From positions 2,438,001-2,502,000 of the forward strand of contig OU744737.1 of assembly GCA_916613615.1 (NCBI GenBank): DNA of 64,000 nucleotides, in the 5' to 3' direction. Both the position numbers and the translations under genes were made by a program. Below are positions 1-10,029 of the stretch, piece after piece; position 1 is the stretch's first letter, and each line of letters starts with the position of its first letter. Under the pieces are notes generated by a model. The model searched no databases and was not told where the DNA came from. It was given only the letters and a program-made list of their open reading frames with translations. Source of the stretch: Steromphala cineraria (Eukaryota > Mollusca > Gastropoda > Trochida > Trochidae).

Positions 1-162
1 AAAATTAATACATGTTGAATCATGTTGTTCATATAATCTTAGATATAATAATTATCATGAGTTTCAAGATTGTTTGGTGAAATAATGAAATAAACAAATT
101 GTTGCTAATTCTTTTTTTACAATGTCTGTGGTATCACTTTTGATGTTGAGTTGTTGAGATTT

Positions 163-822
163 TAGACTAACATTTAGTCTCAGAACTATTTTTTTCAATA
201 ATGACAATATTTTTAAAACAATTCATATATTATAACACAATGGAGCTCAGAAGATGCTTTAACTTCAGGAAAGCTGAGTGATCTAGACTTGCTATACTGC
301 AGTAGACTTGCTTGGTCTTCAAGTGAATATTTTGCTTCAGGGTCTGGATGAAAGGGTACAGGATAGCTCAGTCGGCAAGAGCGCCGGTCTCACGTTGCTG
401 AGATCCGGGGTTCGAATCCCATCCAGGCCAAGGTGTAAAAACCTAGAGTTCACCTGTTAGAACTCTATAAGTGTCACCCTGGAGCCCTAGTGTGTAGTGC
501 AACAAAAACTGCGCACTTAAAAGATCCCAGAAATTCATGTCAGTGGCTGGATGGTGGATACATGAACACGTGCATACGACGAGCTGACGGTTATCAGCGT
601 TCAGCAGTGTATTTGTCTCAGTTCACCCAGCTGTGAATGGGTACCCTGTGAGGCATAGAATGGTCCCTAACCTGAGCGCCACATATCTTGGATGCCCGTT
701 GAATACTCCCCAGGGAGTTGAAATGGAAAAATGATCGCATGGTGAAAGAATGCCATTGACCAGGGGAAACAATGTAAGCGCCTTGTGCGCTATATAAATA
801 TTCATATAATAATGACAGACAA
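163..822 (+). mobile_element. Composite SINE-like insertion with tRNA-like head
   Basis: The left part (about 169-357) is the reverse complement of the ~185-bp repeat at 16669-16856. It is followed by a tRNA-like head: A-box-like TAGCTCAGTCGGCAAGAGCG at 364-383 and B-box GGTTCGAATCC at 409-419, with TCTGGATG upstream able to pair with CATCCAGG downstream. The body runs to about 822 and ends near an AAGCGCC...GCGCTATATAAATA motif. The 9-bp word TTGAGATTT lies at 154-162 and 823-831, as a target-site duplication would. The tRNA-like part lacks a credible anticodon arm, so I read it as a Pol III SINE promoter, not a tRNA gene. Confidence 0.55.
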
Positions 823-831
823 TTGAGATTT

Positions 832-1168
832 CTGAAAAGCTTAGAACTAAAAAGATACATTTTTTTAATAAACTTTTTATTTCAGAAACCCTGTTACAAA
901 TAGGGACATCAACCAAGGGTAGTAGATAGAACGAGTGGGGAGGCAGCGATGGGAACTGCGAAAACTGAAGGCATCCTCGCCTATCATCAGTCAACATCAT
1001 ACATAGCACCACAGGTTTAGTTTCTCCATTATCAAATCAGTTGGCCACATCTGTTGTGAAAGTTTTTCATGTGCTTTTTAAATAAATGGCCTAGTTGGAC
1101 AGATGAGGCATGTTCTAAATACGACGACCATGTCGGGGAAGAATTTAAAAAGAGATATTCCTAGTTTC
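832..1168. other. Unassigned sequence
   Basis: I see no gene, tRNA or clear repeat here. A minus-strand open frame that starts at 1012 runs into the SINE body and shows no family signature. Confidence 0.4.
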
Positions 1169-1540
1169 TAGAGTTGTTACGATACAGGAGGGTTGTGATA
1201 CGATGCGTATCCTGATAAGGGGGTCACGATACGATATGTATCACGATACATATAACCTCCTGACATAATGATCTTTTCACAAACTTTTGGAGTCAGTTAA
1301 TCTTGAGTTAGAATTTAGCTTTTTTTATGTAATTGTAGTATAATCAAACTTTCAAACTTTAGAAGCGGTTCTTGTGTGCATATGAATTATCTTTTTAATG
1401 CATATCTAAGTTTTGAGCACCTACATTGCGAATTTATCATTATTTCATGTATCCCGATACGCATACTACGATACGATACGATATATTGTTGCCCATGTAT
1501 CACGATACAATAATTTATTGCTGTATCGTTACACCTCTAC
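1169..1540. mobile_element. hAT-like MITE (GTTACGATAC termini)
   Basis: The left end reads TAGAGTTGTTACGATAC and the right end GTATCGTTACACCTCTA, imperfect inverted repeats of the type seen in hAT-derived MITEs. The interior is rich in ATACGATACG words on both strands. TAGTTTC flanks the element on both sides (1162-1168 and 1544-1550), consistent with a degraded 8-bp duplication. No transposase is encoded. Confidence 0.5.
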
Positions 1541-2155
1541 AGTAGTTTCAACCAAATCTAGCTCTGAAATAAATATTCCTTCTCTTTTCTGTTTATAGAT
1601 TTGTTGATAAAAATAATCAATATTATATCTGCATTCAGATTACCTTATTTACTTATATTGTGACCAATGATAGCACAAGAGCATAAAATGACCGGGGCGG
1701 ATCCAGGGTTTTTGTTTTGCGAGGGTGCACAAACCTAAAGTAAATAGAAATAGTTATACTTAAATGATCGCAGAGTAAGTTAAAAGGTCAGCAAAATTAT
1801 CAATTTAAATGTTAGAATGTATTGCAAATATGAAATAAGACCAAATAAATTAAATCAATATCTCACAGCCATATTTATTACCTGAAATCTATTTAATATT
1901 TAATGATATATAAAAATGCATCAGATACAGAAATTAACACTCTGTGAAAGTAAGACCTCTATATCAATTGTAACCTCTGGCAAAAAAAAAAGACAGACAT
2001 CAGTAAAGTAAACACAAAATGTTAAAATATTTCAACTCACTAGCCTTGGTTAATCCCAAGATAGCATGCCATTTTGCCCTATTTAGCTCACCATGTCTGA
2101 GAGGTTTCTTGAAGAATAAATACCCTTAGGGAGCTGATACGTTTTGGCTTGTACA
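1541..2155. other. Unassigned AT-rich sequence
   Basis: AT-rich, with a GGGGCGGATCCAGGG word near 1694 and an A-run near 1982. No coding frame, RNA gene or terminal repeats are apparent. Confidence 0.4.
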
Positions 2156-2156
2156 T

Positions 2157-2511
2157 TTAAAGGGGCAGTAGCATGTTTTTTGACAATTTTATATTTTAAA
2201 ATTTTCACTGTAAATAGTAAGTAAATGCTAAATGTACAAAAATCTCATTACACAAACCAATCATCCATAGTCAGAGGACAAAGTATGAAGATTCACATAA
2301 AATCCACTGGCGGCCATTTTGTGTGAACACCTTTAATTTATTTTTTGTAAGAAAAAGGAATTGCATGGCTAAACTTTATGTATTATATATTTGAATTATT
2401 ACTGCTCCATTTAGTTTGAATACATTGTCTCTCAATTGGAACCATTAATTTTCTTTTTCTTGACATCACCTTATATTCCCCCTAAAAACGTGCTACTGAC
2501 GGGCCCCTTTA
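2157..2511. mobile_element. TTAA-flanked MITE, family M1, copy 1
   Basis: Starts TTTAAAGGGGCAGTAGCATG and ends CGTGCTACTGACGGGCCCCT, imperfect terminal inverted repeats of about 20 bp. The core shares the family words GGCGGCCATTTT, GTGTGAACACC and TGACATCACCTTATATTCCC. TTAA ends seen in other copies suggest piggyBac-type mobilisation (inference). Confidence 0.75.
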
Positions 2512-3339
2512 GAGACTTCTTTTGAAAGTTTAAATGACAAATCAGATATTTAAACAATACTATTTTAGGCCTGATGAGAATCATGAGATACACACACAAA
2601 AAATCTTTCTTTCAACATTTTATATAGATATATTCAATTCTACACTGAAACTCTACAGCATGTAGGCTTCACATATATAACCAGAGGCTTTCAAATTGAT
2701 AAAAAAAAGATTTTCAGAACAAATATAATTTTCAGTCAAGCCATAATGTCTGCAATATTGAAACCATGAATATTATTAAAATTAAATAAGAAATTGACCT
2801 GGAATAAGTCAAGTCAAGTTATTACGTCATTTTGAACGGCATATTACACGAAAACCCAAAATGCCAGGAGGGCCCAAATAAATTTATAATGATTTTAAAA
2901 AAAAATCATATTGTATGTTGTACTTAACAACATCTTTGTCAATGTTTACATAGTTATTCCACAAGAATATTGTTACTAACTGAAAAGACCAATGACGTCA
3001 CATTCAATCTTTGTGAACTATTACTCTTTAAGAAAAGGCAAATGTTTATTGAATGGCATGAATATGAAGACAGAAGAAATATCATTATTGAAAATGTCAT
3101 TTCACTTTCAATAACTGACACAAATTAGAAAACTGTTGTCATGGTAACACCATATTCATAACTCATAACAGTAAACAATATGTTATCAATGTTTATAAAC
3201 TACTATTTGATACATATTGTGTAACAGTTGGTTTTTGAAGATTTCTCTTATTTAAACAACTCAAATAAGACAATGTTCTACAAAATTAATATCATCAGAA
3301 CAATAATTACAATGTATCTTATGAAGGAAGATATTTACC
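2512..3339. other. Unassigned AT-rich sequence
   Basis: Low-complexity AT-rich DNA with one isolated TGACGTCA palindrome near 2993. No gene is supported. Confidence 0.4.
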
Positions 3340-3770
3340 ATACTGGTATATCACCTCACTCACACAAGGACACTATCAAAACGAATAGGCTTATAATGGT
3401 ATTAATTACTCATCGCTTCAGAACATTGTTTAACTTTGTTTTAAATAATGAGTTAACAGTTGGTTAATTATGTTTTCATGAACAAATAAATCACTTATTT
3501 ACCTCTCATGCCAAATAATTTGTTCCTTCTCTCTAGGAAATTATTCTTCAAATATTTGTTTTCTATTTATTTACTTAGTTTCACATATTCAAGGAAAGGA
3601 TATCTTGTTTCCACACTGCTTTTATTATCGAAAATAATTTATGCATAAACATACAAATATTGAAGTGATGATGAGTAATATTCTACATTTCATATTGAAT
3701 GAATATAAAATGGTCATAAATCCAGTATAAAAAAATTTAAAACATCTTTTTATTAATTTATTTAAACTAT
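3340..3770 (+). repeat. Dispersed duplication D1, copy 1
   Basis: About 430 bp starting ACTGGTATATCACCTCACTC recur at 10030-10475 with few differences, through CATCGCTTCAGAACATTG to AACATCTTTTTAT. The open frame across it (3228-3467) is not shared as a frame, so I treat this as a non-coding repeat. Confidence 0.75.
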
Positions 3771-4214
3771 TTTAATGAGAAACATTTAGAAAAACACTAT
3801 TTTGATCCCAAATATTTACCAAGTAAATGATGAACAGGACAATTTTCTGTCATAAAAATCTTGTGTTTAAATTTTGAAGTCTTGAAAAGATAAGAAAATG
3901 ACATTTCGAGACACAAAACACCAAAGCTCAAATGTTAATATCCAAGCAAGAAATTTGACACATTTGTAGATATGAATAATATACCAAGCTAAAGTGTGAA
4001 GACGAAAAAAAATCAACGGAAGATTACGGCGCAGTTTTATCGAACCTCAGTCGTCATTCCAATAGTATTTTAATGCGATGCCGATTTCAACCGAACAATT
4101 ATCGAGCCGCATTGTTCGAAAGCTCTTGCGCAAAATATTGAATCAAAATGATACGGTTGCAAGGTTTGTGTAGGTAAATACGATTTAACATCGTTATATT
4201 AAATGCTTTCCTAC

Positions 4215-4263
4215 CTTTAGCGAATAAAAAGCATCCCAAACACAAGAACCAAACGAAATCCAT
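4215..4263 (-). CDS. Possible first coding exon: signal peptide
   Basis: On the minus strand an ATG (4263-4261) opens a 16-codon frame, MDFVWFLCLGCFLFAK, plus one base, followed by GTAGGA, a good 5' splice site (AAAG|GTAGGA). The peptide is strongly hydrophobic, like a secretory signal, and a phase-1 intron after it is common in secreted proteins. The sequence upstream (4270-4450) is unusually CpG-rich for the window and holds TGCGCATGCGTG near 4323. I could not identify a second exon to the left, so the gene may lie beyond the window or the match may be chance. Confidence 0.3.
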
Positions 4264-4450
4264 GGCTCAAACAGCGAGGGCTCCGGCCATTATCCGCTGT
4301 CATCTGCTATTCAATAACTGAGTGCGCATGCGTGAAGAGATGTCAACATTGTATCGGAAGAAATCGATTCTTCATCGTCCTCTTGCACGGGTTCAGAGAT
4401 GAAGAAGCACCGAACCAATGATAATAGAGTTTGGGCAATTTGATTTCAGA
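4264..4450 (-). promoter_or_regulatory. CpG-rich promoter-like patch with NRF1-type site
   Basis: Denser in CpG than its surroundings, with a near-palindromic TGCGCATGCGT near 4323 that matches the known NRF1 (YGCGCAYGCGCR) pattern. It lies just upstream of the possible minus-strand signal-peptide exon. Promoter function is inference from position and composition. Confidence 0.3.
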
Positions 4451-4911
4451 GTTCGAATAGCTTCGGGATAATGGTGATCTCTCCTATTGAATTTTGGTTC
4501 TTTATTTCATTAATGTGTAAGGTTAAATCGAGTTTTAAAATATTTTTTTAAATCAAAATTCATGCTTGAGTAAGCACAGAGGTTAAATTCGGGTTTGAAT
4601 ATGATAAAGCTATTAAAGGTAATCAGCGACAGGAAACTTGATTAGGTCTAGATATTTTGTTATCTTGTGCATAAATGATATTTGTTGTTCAGCAATAGAC
4701 AGCCCTTGTCTGTAGGACTACAAAACGTTTTAATTATGTGAAAGATTGCACAATCTGTTCTATTGCCAACTAATAAAATTTTAATCATAATGTAAATGTT
4801 GGAATCGGACCAAGCTATCGCTCATACTATAATTAAACAACTTCCCCGAGTCATTCGTAGTTTAACGTAGTTTTGTCCAACCTCTGTTCTAATTAGACCA
4901 GTTTGCGAGCA

Positions 4912-5388
4912 CAGGAAATTGAGAATACCGCATTTCCTTGAATAGACGCCCCCGGCGTGTATTTTTTCAGATCCCCTTTACCCCCGGCGTGTATTCGAGA
5001 CCCGGCGCCTATTTATTTTTAAGTAGGAAAAAATTTTATAATGGTGTAAAGGGAGAATACTTTATTTCAATTCAACTGCGGAAGCATTAATTATCAACTT
5101 ATCACCCGGCGTTTATTCGAGACCCGGCGTCTATTCGAGACCCGACGTGTAGGCCTATTTACTTAAAACAGCCATACCCCCGGCCTCTTTTCGAGACCCG
5201 GCGTCTATTCGAGGTAATGCGGTAATCAAATATAATGTTAAAACAATCAATAATCAAGTAAAAATACGATGCAGATAAAATATTTCCCCCAGTCAAAATA
5301 TGGGGGAGGTTATATTTTTATCTGCATCGTATTTTGACTTGATTATTGATTGTTTTAACCATTATATTTGATTATTCTCAATTTCCTG
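4912..5388. repeat. Large palindrome split by a MITE
   Basis: Left arm 4912-4927 plus 5223-5281 and right arm about 5310-5388 are reverse complements, with CAGGAAATTGAGAA at the outer ends and GATGCAGATAAAATA near the centre. A 295-bp MITE interrupts only the left arm, so the right arm preserves the empty site. The central loop is about 25 bp and contains CCCCCAG...GGGGGAGG. Confidence 0.85.
4928..5222. mobile_element. TA-flanked MITE, family M2, copy 1
   Basis: Termini CCGCATTTCCTTGAATAGA and TCTATTCGAGGTAATGCGG are inverted repeats. The interior is built of repeated CCCGGCGTCTATTCGAGA words. TA lies on both sides (4926-4927, 5223-5224), and the intact palindrome arm shows a single TA at the same point, so TA was duplicated on insertion. 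This fits a Tc1/mariner-type non-autonomous element. Confidence 0.85.
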
Positions 5389-5397
5389 CATGTGTTT

Positions 5398-5680
5398 GTG
5401 GGCTAGGTAGGCCTCGCGTGTTTCTAACTAGTTTAGTGCAGCCGAAACCCAGTCGTCTCGCTTATAAGACCGCTTGTATGTTCAAAGCATGGTTAACAGG
5501 AGTTATTCGCCCCTGGCTTCGATACCGAAGGCTTTTGCGGGCGGCTTATGATTGGTTAGCTGAGTTAACGTTAGGACATGCGATCTATTCATACGAGGCT
5601 GCGGTCGGACTTAGTAGAGAGGAAACCTCTCGAAATAACAAGTTCGTTTCTCGATAGTGTTAATATTTTTAACTTTTCCT
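5398..5680 (+). repeat. Dispersed repeat R5, copy 1
   Basis: Shares CCTCGCGTGTTT, CAAAGCATGGTTAACAGGAG, GAAGGCTTTTGC and GATTGGTTAGCTGAG in order with 16262-16585, and more weakly with 15146-15375. The related copies carry a GTTCGAATCCC or GTTCGAACCCC B-box-like word, hinting at a tRNA-derived origin. The plus-strand open frame across it (5346-5657) begins inside the palindrome and is not conserved in the other copies. Confidence 0.6.
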
Positions 5681-6033
5681 CGGACAGACAGGAAATCAGA
5701 CAGGAAAGAACAAGCTGATCGGATGCAATCAAAGTAGGTTATTAAGCGACGCTGTTGCAACACCGCCATGTTGGTCACCAAATCATTGAAAAGGTCGCTG
5801 TGACAACAACTGACCTTCCCAAATTAGAAGTTTTTAATGTTTGAAATGGTATATATGTCAACAGGTTGTCGGTTGTCATTTTGACAACATGTATCATCAT
5901 ATCAAAGACCGTCGGATTACTCTTTTATTGGGAAATTAACAACCATTTTTACATGGAATATTGTGCGAATTTGCCGCTAGGCCGGGGAACCAGTCGGAAA
6001 CCAGGAAACTGACCTTATTTGAACAGCGGTTAG
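5681..6033. other. Unassigned sequence
   Basis: Contains a degenerate piece near 5700-5760 resembling the GATTGGAGGCAATC...CAGCGACG interior of MITE family M5. Nothing else is recognised. Confidence 0.35.
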
Positions 6034-6300
6034 AGCTATTCAGTCGCTTCCGGGTCCAAAATACCAAGAATTTCCATGTGTGAATTACATAGGGTATATT
6101 TTCAAATAGCTGTAGCTAAAAAGTAGTATGGTCAATGTATAGTATTTCATTGATTTTTTTATCAGGATTATGCATATCTTACTGCTGCTAGTGGTTAATA
6201 GTGCTCTGGTTCAATTGTAAAGGAGCGACAAGTCAATGACCGATGGCAATTTAACATTGGAGTCTATTGGGAAAAAAACTGTATAACGAGACCTTACGTT
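6034..6300 (+). repeat. Repeat related to the MITE right part at 35427-35693
   Basis: About 265 bp nearly identical to 35427-35693 (GTCGCTTCCGGGTCCAAAA ... ACTGTATAACGAGACCTTA). At the other locus the sequence is the right part of an element with AGGTCTCGTTATACAG inverted ends. Here only that part is visible. Confidence 0.7.
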
Positions 6301-6543
6301 ACGCAGATTTGACTCCAATTGGGTTTGGTGTTAACCCCCTTGGTGCCAAGATCACGAGGTGGGTCTTGTTTCTACTATAAACGTTTTAACAACGGCTGCA
6401 TTCCTGCGTTCCTTGGAAAAAATATTTTATCAAAACAATAATACTATTCAATAGGCGTGCAATCTACCTATCAACGTCTTTGGACAAACGTTAATAACAT
6501 GTTTGTACACAAAAAAAACCCTTCCGAATTTATGAATGAATGT

Positions 6544-6549
6544 TTTATT
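6544..6549 (-). terminator. Candidate polyadenylation signal for the TSSK-like gene
   Basis: AATAAA on the minus strand, about 40 bases past the kinase stop codon. The position suits a 3'-end signal for a short 3' UTR. Confidence 0.5.
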
Positions 6550-6587
6550 TACAAAGAACACAGCATGAAAAACATCCCTCAGTGAAT

Positions 6588-7487
6588 TTAATCGGCAAGG
6601 ACAATGTTGGACGACCCCCGGTTTAGCCAAGACGTTCTGAGCACGTCGCTGGTACAAAGTCGCTTTTCCGGTTCCGGTTCGAGAAGATGGCGGATCAAAG
6701 CTTTGACGTCAGGGTCAAGGACGTCTATGAACTTGGCGGGGTACCGCACGCGCTCTTGTTGTCTCTTGAGGAGGGTCTTGATATTGGTGTCATCGTAGGG
6801 CATAGAACCACACATCAGGATGAACAGCATGCACCCTAAACTCCACACATCGTTCTCTTGTGGGTCGTAAGGCACCGCCATTATAAGTTGAGGCGACGCA
6901 TAGGCCGCGCTTCCGCAGAAAGTGGTGCAAGGAGTATTGTCGTCTAAGGTGCAAGCGAAACCGAAGTCTGTTAGCAAAACGTCTCCAGTTTTCGTAATAA
7001 GGATGTTCTCGCATTTGATGTCACGATGAGCGAAACCCTTTTTGTGAAGATAATGCACTGCGCATACAAGCTGCCGGAACCACTCTCGAGCCTCGTTTTC
7101 ATTAGGAGGCCCATTGTTCATAATGTGCTCAAGAAGATCACCCCGTTCCGCGTACTCCATTATAATAAACACGAAATTCTCCTTTTTGAAAATTTCGATG
7201 ACGTGAACGATATTCTCATGACGTACTTCGGTGAGAATTTCGAGTTCACTCGGAAGGAACCTCTTGACGTATTCTTTCGGTGCTGCATCCGTGTCGATTA
7301 TCTTGACGGCCAAAGTCTTTGACTGTGAGATTTTTTCAACCAATCGGACTTTGGAGTAGGATCCGGATCCTATCTTTGGGCCCAGGAGATACCCTTCTTC
7401 CGTTAGCATCGACGCGATGTCCATGAACCGTCGACTTCCGGTTGCCGGAAGTGCGTCGTTGCTCTCTTGGCCGCTCTGCGACATCAT
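6588..7487 (-). CDS. Testis-specific serine/threonine kinase-like protein (TSSK family)
   Basis: A 299-residue protein kinase in one uninterrupted exon. The glycine loop IGSGSYSKV is at residues 39-47, VAIK-type lysine K62 lies in LAVKII, the alpha-C glutamate is near 81-83, and HRD is at 154-156 followed by IKCEN. DFG is at 174-176, the activation segment TTFCGSAAYASPQ is at 188-200, DVWSLG is at 213-218 and the conserved arginine lies in EKRL near 276. The segment CGSAAYAS and the compact size match the TSSK branch of the CAMK group, which acts in sperm development. The APE glutamate is replaced by Gln200. I chose the first of two consecutive Met codons. A 3' splice site (TTTACAG) lies 17 bases upstream, at 7505, so a non-coding 5' exon is likely. 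All catalytic residues are present, so it should be active. Confidence 0.9.
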   Translation of the reverse strand: MMSQSGQESNDALPATGSRRFMDIASMLTEEGYLLGPKIGSGSYSKVRLVEKISQSKTLAVKIIDTDAAPKEYVKRFLPSELEILTEVRHENIVHVIEIFKKENFVFIIMEYAERGDLLEHIMNNGPPNENEAREWFRQLVCAVHYLHKKGFAHRDIKCENILITKTGDVLLTDFGFACTLDDNTPCTTFCGSAAYASPQLIMAVPYDPQENDVWSLGCMLFILMCGSMPYDDTNIKTLLKRQQERVRYPAKFIDVLDPDVKALIRHLLEPEPEKRLCTSDVLRTSWLNRGSSNIVLAD

Positions 7488-7504
7488 GGATTTCGCAGGG
7501 TGTC
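7488..7504 (-). other. Likely 5' UTR end and splice acceptor of the kinase gene
   Basis: On the minus strand AATTTACAG is followed by 17 bases and then the kinase ATGATG. This looks like a 3' splice site, implying an upstream non-coding exon that I cannot place. Confidence 0.4.
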
Positions 7505-7627
7505 CTGTAAATTAGAATGATGTTAGTATTTATGATATAAATTGTTTTGTTTCTTGGCAATCTGTGAAATTTGGATACAGGAATCACATTGGCCAGATTG
7601 ACGAAATGTTTCATAAAGGTTATTCAG

Positions 7628-7728
7628 TTCGCTGTTTCGCATCGCCCTTTCGCGTTTTCGCATCGTTACTTCGCTATTTCGCCTTAAATTGGAAACGCGA
7701 AATAGCGAAGGTGCGAATGGCAGAAATC
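7628..7728. repeat. TTCGC-rich foldback
   Basis: Repeated TTTCGC/TTCGCT words, with CTTCGCTATTTCGC on one side and GCGAAATAGCGAAG on the other of a short loop (TTAAATTGGAAA). It forms a perfect short hairpin about 170 bp upstream of the kinase ATG on the gene's strand. Confidence 0.6.
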
Positions 7729-7849
7729 AACCACCATAGTTACGGCCATAACCAATGCATTGAAACGACATTCACTAAATAATGCGATATGAGCTAAACA
7801 CCGAAATCCATTGAACTACATCGATCAAAACTCAAAACTGTTCATACAG

Positions 7850-8345
7850 CACATACCCAACAACAATCGCACACAAAGTGAAAAGATTCATATCGGATGA
7901 TCCATCATGTTCTTGTGGTGCTCCCTATGAAGACACCATTCATTATTTTGCTGTCTGTTCAATTTTACTACCATTAGAGGCACTTCGTTTTATTTCAAAT
8001 ATGGGTATAGCATAAATGACGCTATGTATGGAAACCTTAAACTACCAGCATCTTTGTATAATCAACTCTGTACATGATTTTATTACCACATCGAAACGGT
8101 TTGGTCTATTTTGAGTTTTACGTTTTTTATTCTTGCCCTTTATTAATCTAACACACGTTTGGAATAAGAATGGTAATATACATATGCGCATGTTGTGATT
8201 TTGTGCTTCTCATTGTGTATCACTTTGTAATCATAAGACTATATGTACGTTGCATATAATTATGTTGTTATGGAGAGGCATTAATAGAAGCCATTGGCTT
8301 GTTTGCCAATCCATTTTCTGTATCTTTATAGAAATAAATATGCTG
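7850..8345 (+). mobile_element. Decayed LINE 3' end (ORF2 C-terminus and tail)
   Basis: The frame from about 7865 reads KRFISDDPSCSCGAPYEDT then IHYFAVC, the Cys/His motif near the C-terminus of many non-LTR retrotransposon reverse-transcriptase proteins. After a stop and a frame shift, HDFITTSKRFG appears at about 8072-8105, another typical ORF2 ending. A 3' region follows, ending near GAAATAAATA. Broken by stops and shifts; no reverse-transcriptase core is present. Confidence 0.65.
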
Positions 8346-8454
8346 AAAACACAATCACACACAAACTCAGAGAATGCACACACTCGTGCACCCAAAGCTA
8401 ACAACTACAACATTGACTACAACACAACCACAAACCACAAAGGGCTACCAACTA

Positions 8455-8664
8455 CCGTATTTCCTCGAATGGATTCCCTCGGCGTGTATTTTTTCAGACC
8501 CCCTTTACCCCCGGCTTATATTCGAGACCCGGCGTCTATTTATTATTTAGTAGAAATTACATTGTGTATATATGGTGTAGTGGGAGAATATATTATTTTC
8601 AACCACGGGAGCATTACATGTACTTGATTAACTTATCACCCGGCGTCTATTCGAGGAAATATGG
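8455..8664. mobile_element. TA-flanked MITE, family M2, copy 2
   Basis: Termini CCGTATTTCCTCGAATGGA and TCTATTCGAGGAAATATGG, with TA on both sides (8453-8454, 8665-8666). The interior has CCCGGCGTCTATT words. Shorter than the copy at 4928. Confidence 0.8.
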
Positions 8665-8746
8665 TATATTCACGCAGGCACTTGTCACTGTAGGTTTCTA
8701 TGCCTTCTTTTCCTTATGATATACTTTTTAACAACACAACCGGTAT

Positions 8747-9349
8747 CTCCCAACAGAGGCAGATCAAGTCATGTTGATTTAGCCTCTGTTCTATTACGCC
8801 GAAATCCGTGGGTTCCGGCAGTTTCCCCTTGCGGAAAAAAACCTGCATCACAATCCATTTGAATGTCTTTATCAAATGACAACGCTTCTCGCATGAAGAG
8901 GGTGGTTCATATCACAATGCTATTGCCTTGATTCAGTAGCCAAAACGATGATTTAAGAACAGCGTACCAATGTTAACTTTACATGGAAATTAAGTTAAAA
9001 CCAACAATAAACCATTCGCATGGAAACTAGCTGGATCCATTATGCAGGTATGGGTAAAGAGCGGTACCGGATACCAAACGGAATATGGTGCAAACGTGAG
9101 TTTCAGTTTGCATTGAAACCGTAAGGAAACTAACAAAAACTGTCCGGATACCAAATTGATATTTTGGTATCCATAGGGTTTCTTGTTAGTTTCAGTTGTC
9201 TGGAAACCAACTAATTTTTGCTGTGCGTCGCTGATTGCACAACTAACTTTGATTGCCTCCAATCAGGCATCTCCCATTCTATCCCACAAAGTCGGCGTAA
9301 TAGATCAGAGACTGTATCAACATGACTTGATCTGCCTCTGTGGGGAGAG
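8747..9349. mobile_element. MITE family M5, copy 1
   Basis: About 60-bp imperfect inverted ends: left CAACAGAGGCAGATCAAGTC ... GCCTCTGTTCTATTACGCC, right GGCGTAATAGATCAGAGAC ... GATCTGCCTCTGTGGGGAG. The interior shares ATTGCACAACTAACTTTGAT with the copy at 14524 and holds a smaller inverted pair around GGATACCAAA/TTTGGTATCC. No transposase. Confidence 0.75.
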
Positions 9350-9853
9350 AATGCAACACGACATAAAATTAACGATACCGCACAGTCCTCTCATCGACCC
9401 CTTTCTCCTTAATCTATTTCAAACAATTAAATCAAAAATTTAAAACGTTTTGAAGAAGGCATGAAAATCCTATTTTATATACCATTTTTAAAAGTTCTAG
9501 CAACTTCGAATCAAAGTGCGATATGGTTCTGGTTAAAACGTGTGTAAAATCACAAAAGTTATGAAATGAAATTCCTAGCTGCAATGTGATGTATCCATCG
9601 AACAGAATGATAAGGAAAATGACCCACGTCGTTCATTGAAACTTTACCTTGAACATGCAGAAGTCGGCCTATATCATCGATAGTCTATATAGCTATATGT
9701 ACATGACTAGTAAATCGACTTTTAGAGGCTTTTTATCCTCAATACTTTTCATCTTGAATACATTTTGTTTATTATAATTTCGCGAAAATCAGTAAAATTA
9801 GATTCAAGTAATGTTGCGTTAGGTCATATGATTATGACCTAAATAGAGTAATG
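9350..9853. other. Unassigned sequence
   Basis: No terminal repeats, RNA motifs or coding signature seen. Open frames are short and unremarkable. Confidence 0.4.
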
Positions 9854-10029
9854 TTAAAGGGGCAGTAGCACGTTTTTAGGGGGAATAGAAGGTGATGTCA
9901 GGAAAATAAATGGTTTAAATTGAAAGAAAATGTATTTGTATAAAACAAAACAGTAATAAATCAAATATATAACGTAAAGTTTAACCATGCGATCCCTTTT
10001 TCTTACACAAAATGAATTAAAGGTGTTAC
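9854..10029. mobile_element. MITE M1, copy 2 (half element)
   Basis: Begins TTAAAGGGGCAGTAGCACG and follows the family through AAAATGAATTAAAGGTGTT, then stops at repeat D1. Only the left half remains. Confidence 0.7.

Noticed and set aside
345..430. A functional tRNA gene
   Set aside because: A- and B-boxes are present, but no proper anticodon arm or 3' structure could be drawn, and SINE body follows directly.
618..1012. Minus-strand open frames of 80 and 129 codons
   Set aside because: They overlap the SINE body and run opposite to its promoter; no recognisable protein features.
5346..5657. 103-codon plus-strand open frame
   Set aside because: Starts inside the palindrome arm and continues into repeat R5; the other R5 copies do not keep the frame open.
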